Source: Paracoccidioides lutzii Pb01
Taxonomy: Eukaryota; Ascomycota; Eurotiomycetes; Onygenales; Ajellomycetaceae
Reading direction: 5' to 3'
Assembly: GCF_000150705.2 (NCBI RefSeq)
Contig: NW_015440947.1
Span: forward strand, 1,647,658-1,711,657
DNA: 64,000 nucleotides
This document shows, piece after piece, positions 56,708-64,000 of the stretch. The position numbers were made by a program, and so were the translations under genes. Every line of letters begins with the position of its first letter. The first letter of the stretch is position 1. The notes beneath the pieces were generated by a model. That model saw only the letters and a program-made list of their open reading frames with translations. It ran no database searches and had not been told where the DNA came from.

Positions 56708-58610
56708 ATGGAACTTGATACTAAGACTCGTAAGTTCCCCCTTCCACTGGTGGGTATTCCAAGTACTTTGTCGCCCGCTGAATCCAACAACGTGGGGCAA
56801 TGGAGGGGAGAATGACAAAGTCTAACATGTATTTCCGCCAGCTCCATACCACACAGCTGACACCTCGTCCTTCGCATACGTGTCAGCGCGGGATCGATGG
56901 CCGGTCATCTTAGTAAGTATTGTGTTTCCATTTAAATGACTTGTAGATTACTATTTTCTCAATTGTTAACCCAATGCGCTATGAATCCAGACCGGAGCAA
57001 TCGACGACCTTTCCCGTACTCTCTTCGAAGTTGCCAACGATGACAAAAGAAAGGAAGGTAAAGAGATTGTGGGGAAGCTAGCTGAGCTCAAATATGAGTT
57101 GCAGCATGATCGGAAATTGACGTATGTTGTTTGGCTTGATCCCCTGTCGTCTTAGCAGATGCGTTTGGATGGATATTGTTATATCTCAATATAATGGGGA
57201 GGCTGACGGAAGATGGATACGAAAATCAGGCCATTGGAAGATGATGGCGAGGCAGATATCGCGGTATATAACAAGGAGCTTGAGGAACACGTCCAACTTA
57301 CTTGGTTTAATGCTCCGTGGCTATTTACAGAGTGTTATCTTTGTTCGTTGATACCGGCGCATTGAAGACAAGGGTTTCTACTGATTTTTAACAAAAGATA
57401 GACGAATAAACCTGGCATTCACATTATCCACTCAATGGAAGACATACGATGTCTTTTCCCGACAGAAGATATCCACTTTCAAATCATCCCGTCCTGCAGT
57501 CCTCGAATTGAGTGCCAAATACAAAGAACTCATCAAACAACTTGAATGCGGCGAGGGAGTCCGAGACAAGACCCCAGAACAGATCGAGGATGCTGAAAGG
57601 CTCCTTTTTATGGAGATGTGTGAGATATGCCTCTGGGGTAACGCCACGGATCTCTCCCTTTTAACATCCCTTACGTACGAAGATATTCAAAAGTTGCAGT
57701 GTGCGGAAGCCCGCAAGGTCGCGGAAGGGAACATCCTCATCAATGACCTCCCTGCCGCTTTTAAAGTTCTGAGCTCCGCTCGTAAAGCTAGACCCTCTGA
57801 AGAGCGCCGCGTCGACATTGCCCTCGACAATGCCGGCTTCGAGTTGTTCGTCGATCTAATCTTAGCTGGCTACCTCCTTTCCGCCGGCCTGGCCACCACA
57901 ATCGTACTTCATCCCAAGTCAATCCCCTGGTATGTCTCCGACGTGCTACTCCAGGACTTCCTGGAGCTTATCTCCGCCCTCTCAGACCCGCAATCCTTTT
58001 ACACTTTGCCAAATGAACATGGTGATAAGTCACAAGCCCTTTCTGAGCAAGAAGTGAAGGATCTCCAATTTCTCTTCCAGCAATGGAGCAAATTCCACGA
58101 AGAGGGGAAACTGATCATTCGGCCCAACCGTTTCTGGACCACAGCGGCCAGCTACTGGCGTCTCCCGAACGAGGCGCCCGGACTTATGGAAGATCTCAAA
58201 GAGAGCGAGTTGGTAATTTTCAAGGGCGATTTGAATTATAGGAAGTTAACTGGTGATGTACGTTTCATCTTCCCACCACCGCATTTAAATCCTGCATTTT
58301 CATAAAAGAGAATATCCGATCATTGTCCTATAGCATGAGAATACAAAACGGGGCTAATACCGTACACCTAAAATTACAGGTTCAATGGCCTCCAACAACC
58401 CCCTTTATCACCGCAATTGGTCCACTAGGACAAGGCTCGGGTATCCGAACTCTTGCCCTCCGCACCTGTAAGGCAGATGTTGTCGTTGGTCTGCCGGAGG
58501 GCGAAGACGAGCGCATTCGCTCGTTGTTTGGGGGTGCCGGGGAGAAGGAGCGCAAGTGGGCGTGGAGCGGGAAGTGGGCCGTCGTTTCGTTTGCGGATGG
58601 GAAGGCGTAG
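56708..58610 (+). CDS. ARMT1/DUF89 damage-control phosphatase
   Basis: Six exons (56708-56729, 56842-56912, 56991-57121, 57230-57342, 57398-58257, 58380-58610) encode 475 residues. The family is metal-dependent phosphatases thought to remove harmful sugar phosphates; human ARMT1 is also reported as a protein carboxyl methyltransferase. The 22-nt first exon gives MELDTKT. Family text includes SARDRWPVILTGAIDDL, WFNAPWLFTECYLYRRI (joined across the fourth intron), YDVFSRQK, and the metal/active-site motif DNAGFELFVDL. Later blocks are HPKSIPWYVSDV and the GDLNYRKLTGD/VQW splice. The donor GTTCGT at 57343 is less usual but the frame only closes with it. Confidence 0.93.
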
Positions 58611-59500
58611 GGAGTTATTTGAGATGATTATGTTGGTATATCGGTAAACGAGATCTGAAATGACATATGTGTATGAATGAGGAGGAAAAAGAAGGGGACA
58701 CAGCGGAGTGAAATCTGGAAATGAACGTGGAGATATTTGCCCGTGCGTGCATATTTTAAGCTTTTATCCGCTTACGCGATTATAGATAATCCCTATGGAA
58801 GTTAGATAGATATGGACTACATAGACCTTGCAATCTAGTGGAGGAAAGAAATATGCGTCTGTTGGTGAAGTAAATACCTTGCTGAACCTTTTCTAAGATG
58901 GAAAGAGTAATTACTTACAAGAGATTCACCATGAAGGATTTAAATCAGAAATTCAAAAAAAGTGCTTACCCCTATAGGGTTGCCTGCACAACGCTGGAAA
59001 TGTGGAACGACCACCCATAATGTTGCAAAACTATACGAAAACATCACACTCGATTAAGCGCTTCATCATTACTAGCAGCCTCCCAGGGCTCCCGAAAAAA
59101 AGAATAGAATAACAATAATAATTTTGACGAAAAGAACTCCCCATAACGTCGCTTGACAATAGTAGCAGTTTCACCAACACCAGCAACGCAGGTGAATTGA
59201 AGATACGTATCAACCCCCCATCACCATGCAAGGAATAACTAACACTGTGTGCTTGGCGCCTCCAAGAATAGAAACCAAAAATTAAAAAAATAAAAGAAGA
59301 GAGAAAAGTAGGAAAAAATGGCGTCAAACAAAACGGCAATAGGCATGGGTTTAAACTGCATTACAACCCTTCCAGCATTCTCCATGGAGACATGCAAAGA
59401 CCAAAACCAAAACGCCCAATTCCAGATTCAATCGAGCGGCTTTTATCCTCTTTGCTATACACCCCCCTCTCGCCAACTTCATCGTCAAAGGCATCGCAAA
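58611..59500. other. Convergent 3' spacer, ARMT1-like gene / cut12
   Basis: Holds the two 3' UTRs. Frames here are short and rich in Phe or Lys because of local A/T content. Nothing else is seen. Confidence 0.45.
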
Positions 59501-61983
59501 TCAACCTGACCAGACATTCTCCTTCCCGTCAGCATTCCACCTTTTCTCCTTAAGTTTAAGCCGTCTCATAGCCGCCGCCACTCTATCCGCAGGGAGCGCA
59601 TCACGTTTCATACCAGCAGGACTGTTGGCGGAATCACTTCCAGGGGGTATTGACTTGTCGAGCGGGGGAATTCGACGATTCGGCCCTGAAGAGACCGGCA
59701 CTCCAACTTTGGAAGAAGCCCTAGGGAATACTCGAGCCGCACTGGCCTTGCGTCTGAGATGGTGATGATATTGGCTTGATTGTTTTGAAAGGGCTTTGGG
59801 TTTTGGTGACATGTGAACCATGGAGGGTCTGGGAGATATTGTTATGCGGGGTTGGATGTGTAGTTTTGTTCTTGGGGTTGATATGGAGAATTCTGGGTGG
59901 TTCTCTATTGATTGATGTGCGGGTGGCGATGATGGAGGGACGGAGGGGCTGTTTCGATCAAGGAAGGGTGCGGTATCTCGACTTCTAGGTCGTGCGAGAG
60001 AGTCTTCCAGATCATTCAGTGGCTCGTCTTCCTCGCTGTAATCGATCAATGAACCTTTTCTAATCGGTCTAGTGTTCTCTGCCCGCGTCCCGTCTCGCCC
60101 AGATAGCCGTGATTGCAATTCCCCCATATCGATCTGCCCATCACCATTATTTCGAGGTATGTCACAGTTGAGAATACGCTCATTTTGGGTATTACCTTTC
60201 TTAGGACTTTCTATTGTATCCCTGTGACCTTGAGTGATTCTGGTCCCCATTGCGGTCCCCTTTCGCGGGCTAAATTTCCTATCATGCATATCCTGTAAGT
60301 CATCCCGCTGTCGCATCTCTATATGGTTCGGAGACACCCTTGTTTCGCTCTTCCGCTTGGTATGGTTGTGAGAATTTTGTTCCACTGTGGATATGTCTTG
60401 ACGGAGTGAGTCAATTATACCCTGCATATATCGTTTTTCGTCGGTGAATGACTGCTTCAAAAGTCTCTCTGCTTCTTGATGCTGTTGTCTTTCCTCGTGG
60501 AGGCGATTTTTATATTCTTGAACACGACCTTGAAGCTTCTGTTCTTTCTGTTTTAGTCTTTCTTCCTTTGCTTGTCGCCGGTCCTCATAGTTAGCCATTT
60601 CCTCCTTGAACCTGGCGAGGCTTTGTTTCAGTGCTTTGTTTTCCTTTTGAAGTTCGCTAGCTTTACGTTCCGAACTTTCAACTAGATCTTGAAGCTTTTT
60701 CGTATCTGGTTTGTTGTTTTTTGCATCCTTGAGCTTGGCGTTAGCCAGCTCCAGCGCCTTTTCTGTCTCAAGTAACTTCAGGCAAACATCATCGGAGCCC
60801 GAATTTTTTCCTGGGGATTCGCCATCACTGTCCAGGACTCCATGTTGCTTTAGGGCCCTGCGTAGCGAGTCTGTTTTGCGCTTATATTGTACAGCCAAGG
60901 CGGTTTGCTTGGACAACTCCTTGAACATGGCTTCATTCGAAGCCTTGTTGCTAGTTNNNNNNNNNNCCATTCCAGCTGCAAGTTTGGAAACATGGAGCTC
61001 CATTTCAGCAACTTTGGCTTCTTCTCGTTTCAACTTATCAGACAAACGCCGCATTTCCAACTCTTTTTTCTTCGCGTAGGACTTCGCGACAGATCTATAT
61101 TCAATGAGTTTTTTAATCTCGCGATCAGTCCTAGCTCTATAACTGTCGAATTCAGACTTCCAGTATATTCCCGATTGTGAACGGGGTTCGTTAAGGTTTG
61201 TCGTTGAGTCATCTTCGTCTTCGTCTTCCTCGTCATGTTCTGTTTTACCCGATTGGAAGACCTCCTTAACCCGCGTGGGATCTTTTCGAATAACAATATC
61301 GAAGAGCTCGTCATTTTCATTCAGTTTCTTTTCGTTACTTAATTTCTGTCCCCGAGCTTCTATGAGCGATTGAGTGAGTTTACTTCGATTTCTTCCATTT
61401 CCTACATGTTGTTTACATGTCCATTGTCCGCTGATATTGCCGTTATAGGCCGTGGATTCGAAAGGGGACCTTTTTCGTTCATTATCCACCACCCCTTCAC
61501 CAAATGACACTGTCTTCCGTCGCGTAGAGGCGGTTCCTGGCGTGAGAAGAATGCTCTTTGTGGGCGATGCCATAGGTTGTGTAAGTTCATCCGGCTGAGG
61601 GAGTGATGGCTGCATATCTATTGGGGAAGGCTTTTCTTGTTTTGGTGGTACATGTATATCGATGCTCTTGCGATGAATGGCAGGTTTCAATGTTTTTATG
61701 GGAACAGTAAGTTCATCGTCGGTTGCATCGGGGCCTGGGGTGCCTACAAAGGCGCTTTTAAAAGCTCGAAAGGCAAAGACAGGGGCTGGGGTTTCGGGGG
61801 CATCCTGGACTTTAGAATCTTCTAATGAGAGTAGAGAAGATAATTAGCAGGTAGTAATTAACAACTAGAGACATAAACATTCCCCCCTTTAATAGGAGAC
61901 GGTATAGAAGCGGTGTGATAGCGCAGCATACCTGTAAAGCCCGTGTATTCACCGCGTCCTGAACCAGACAGCCACCCCAACAT
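59501..61983 (-). CDS. cut12: Spindle pole body protein Cut12
   Basis: Two minus-strand exons (61983-61932, 61821-59501) encode about 790 residues, allowing for a 10-N gap. Cut12 anchors at the spindle pole body and links it to mitotic entry control in fission yeast. The N-terminus MLGWLSGSGRGEYTGFTEDS and the block APETPAPVFAFRAFKSAFVG are family signatures, with SILLTPGTASTRRKTVSFGE following. The middle (about residues 230-490) is a long coiled coil rich in Lys/Glu/Leu (RRLSDKLKREEAKVAEMELH; RQAKEERLKQKEQKLQGRVQ). The tail is Ser/Pro/Arg-rich and ends RLKLKEKRWNADGKENVW. The first exon is needed for the start; the gene is divergent from GCN2. Confidence 0.92.
60957..60966. other. Small assembly gap (10 N)
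   Basis: Ten N lie inside the coiled-coil part of cut12. The frame is the same on both sides, so the missing length is probably 1 modulo 3. Confidence 1.
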
Positions 61984-62688
61984 ATTTGCTAAATAGTTAG
62001 CTGAATGTCGCTTGAAACAAGGTAAAATCAAGCTTAAAATCAAAATATCAGGAGCCCATTTTGGTGCGATATCCTTTTCAATGGCACGGAGATAGGCATG
62101 GCCGGCAGTGACTTGTACTATTCAAGAGATGTTGAAGTGGTTTGTTTACTCCGACGTCACCTAACGCCAGCTTGCGCGTCAAGCGCGGAAAATGCCACAC
62201 CGTTTGCTGTTTGGGTCTAGCGTAGAAAACTAATTCACCAGCCACAGTTATCAGCCACAGCGACTTTATCTGGACTGGACAACTATGCTGTATGTGCTGT
62301 AGTATGAGATTGCAATTAAGTGAAAATTGCAAGGCTTATGTGCCAGTTGTTATTCAAAGGCCATCCTGAACACCCTGCTGATTCTTTTCACCTGGTACAT
62401 GGTACATACATTTTGGTTGGCCGGTTATGCAACGGAAAAATGTTGTTCCAGCAGATCGCCTTCCTAGCGACACATCGCAAGATGTATCAGACGATGTACC
62501 TGCGCTCGCCTTCATATTTCTGCGACAACATCATCTTCATCTTAATCCTACAATTTATTCCCTATCTTAACCATGTCTAGGTAGAGGGCTGCAGCTTCGG
62601 CTGCATCTTAGTTGCTTACTTTTACCGGGTAGCAACAGGCATCACGATCACCTTCTAATGCACGCTACGTTCATATATAAAGCCCGCC
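61984..62688. promoter_or_regulatory. Divergent promoter, cut12 / GCN2
   Basis: The 705 bases between the starts must contain both promoters and the GCN2 5' leader. GCN2 leaders can carry upstream frames, but the short frames here (for example from 62320) are not close to the start. A short direct repeat GGTACAT lies near 62395-62405. Confidence 0.5.
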
Positions 62689-64000
62689 ATGCCTCACAAA
62701 CATAAGAAAAGCAATGTCCACAAGAACGGCGCTCTAAAAGTAGAGCAAAAGGATATTCTTTCTGATACCCCCGGTGCCCTCCCTGCCACTAATTACAAAG
62801 AAATTCATAAGAATGAGGCAGATGCCTTGCGCTCAATCTACTCAACGGACTTTGACGATGTAGAAGTTCGAGAAGCAGCTTGGCATGTAAGTACGGTACT
62901 GCATATGTGTTTGGTTTTACGACTATACATAGATATACGTGAATGATGTACTCATGTTCTGGTAACTAGCAAGCGTCTGAAGTATCCTTCAAATTATGTC
63001 TAAGGGCGTCCTCCGACCCGGATGTGCGAGTTGATTTGTTCGTTTCGTTACCTGCCACATATCCAAAAACAGTCCCGAACTTGGCCATCAAAGGCCTCGA
63101 TGACCTGCGGAAGGGAGCCAAATCTAGGATCATGGATGTTATTGAGACGAAACCGAAGACTCTCCTTGGGTCGGAAATGATTTACGAACTTGCATTATCA
63201 ATCCAGAATATTCTTGAAGATGTCGCATTGTCTCAAGCCGAGGACAAAGATATTCCAAGTCTAGAAGAGGAACGTATAGTCCAAGAAGCCGCAGCAATCC
63301 AGCAGGCCGAGGAACGAAAGAAAGAAGAGCTGAGGAAGCAGGAACAAGCCGCTGCGGAAGAAGAAAAAGCTTTACAAATACTACTCGAGAGCAAAATCAA
63401 GCAGAAGCAAAGAGCCAAAGAACAATTTTCGCGGCGGAGAAGTAAGGGAATGCTTGAGGGAGTTGAATCACTTAGCCCATCTGAGGATAGTTCTGGTGCC
63501 GTCTCGTTCGAACCTCCGTTGGTAATGAACGACTCCAATGGACGACTCATTAACTTCCGGTCGGTGGTCGGGAAGATGCTGATTGGAAGCTCCCCGCACA
63601 AGGAGACATTTACGGTGCGGCCCCGAGCTTCTGGCGATGGATTTCGTGCCCCATTGCTCGTCCTCAAGGAGTTATTTCTTCGTGAGAAGGACGCAGGCCA
63701 CCGTGACCTTCGTCAAGAAATAAGGTCTTGCGAAGAGAAGCTCGAAATCCTAAAACGACTTAGACATCCGAACCTAGTTGATTTTATTGGGTTTAAGATA
63801 TATCGTTCCCTCGATACAGAGGCTTCCCATGAGAGCACCTGGCATATATACACCCTTTTCGAGTATGCCAACAAAGGGTCGCTCTCAGAGCTCCTTGATA
63901 TTGTCGGGAGCGTGGCTGATAACACTACCAGGGCCTGGATGATCCAATTACTTGAGGCGGTAGAGTTCTATCATCGACATGGAATCGTCCACGGCAATGT
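62689..64000 (+). CDS. GCN2: eIF2-alpha kinase GCN2, 5' part
   Basis: Exon 1 (62689-62886) and exon 2 (from 62970 to beyond the window) give about 409 residues of the N-terminus. GCN2 phosphorylates eIF2-alpha when uncharged tRNA accumulates. An RWD domain comes first (NYKEIHKNEADALRSIYSTD, LPATYPKTVPNLAI), which in yeast binds Gcn1. A charged coiled coil follows (QQAEERKKEELRKQEQAAAE). The kinase-like region that begins near residue 270 (LLVLKELFLREKDAGHRDLR, LEILKRLRHPNLVDFIGF) has VHGNV instead of the HRD catalytic motif, which fits the pseudokinase that precedes the true kinase in this family. The gene is cut off by the window end. Confidence 0.95.

Noticed and set aside
57343..57397. Frameshift in the ARMT1-like gene at TTCGTTGATACC
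   Set aside because: A 55-base intron with donor GTTCGT and acceptor AAAAG closes the frame and restores ECYLYRRI, so no break is needed.
1..64000. CRISPR arrays, bacterial operons or insertion sequences
   Set aside because: The sequence is clearly eukaryotic, with spliced genes; no regular spaced repeats or transposase motifs were seen.

Overview
This is a 64 kb piece of a filamentous ascomycete nuclear genome. Genes are split by many short introns (about 50-105 nt) with GTAAGT/GTATGT donors. Nuclear-encoded mitochondrial proteins, a Zn-cluster-type regulator, a C2H2 plus fungal_trans regulator and a fungal-specific FunK1 kinase are all present. The gene content fits Eurotiomycetes, and I infer Onygenales (dimorphic-fungus relatives) from FunK1 and from the protein styles; I could not run a search to confirm this. 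It is a draft assembly, with N gaps at 46125-46350 and 60957-60966 and at least one probable single-base error.

Layout, left to right. 0-5 kb: the 3' part of a Zn2Cys6-type regulator and a complete C2H2/fungal_trans regulator. 6-24 kb: a housekeeping block of a ZNF511-like zinc finger (-), LSG1 (+), LTV1 (+), PGS1 (-), the complex I subunit NDUFA12 (+), the PI4-kinase scaffold YPP1 (-) and RIX1 (+). Three of these (LSG1, LTV1, RIX1) are ribosome assembly factors. 24-26.5 kb: AT-rich, gene-poor convergent spacer. 26.5-34.4 kb: a large SNF2 ATPase with a SAM-like N-terminus (-), divergent from glutathione synthetase GSH2 (+).

35-42 kb holds the least familiar material: two paralogous genes of unknown function, both on the minus strand, sharing a 'WMRLD' domain followed by Gln-rich low-complexity tails. 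One of them is full of internal repeats. 43-48.8 kb: RNase P/MRP subunit POP8 (+), an intron-containing tRNA-Ala(AGC) followed by a 54-T tract, a GABA transaminase interrupted by a gap and a frameshift, and SPT4 (-). 49.7-52.3 kb: a FunK1 kinase gene with four frame breaks. 53.8-64 kb: PPT1/PP5 phosphatase (+), an ARMT1/DUF89 phosphatase (+), the spindle-pole protein Cut12 (-) and the start of the GCN2 kinase (+).

Most genes are unrelated housekeeping functions, not an operon-like system. Joining exons by reading splice sites recovered several very small exons (7 nt in NDUFA12, 6 nt in YPP1, 19 nt in one paralog, 22 nt in ARMT1, 23 nt in LTV1). These change the true start or fill a reading-frame gap and could easily be missed.
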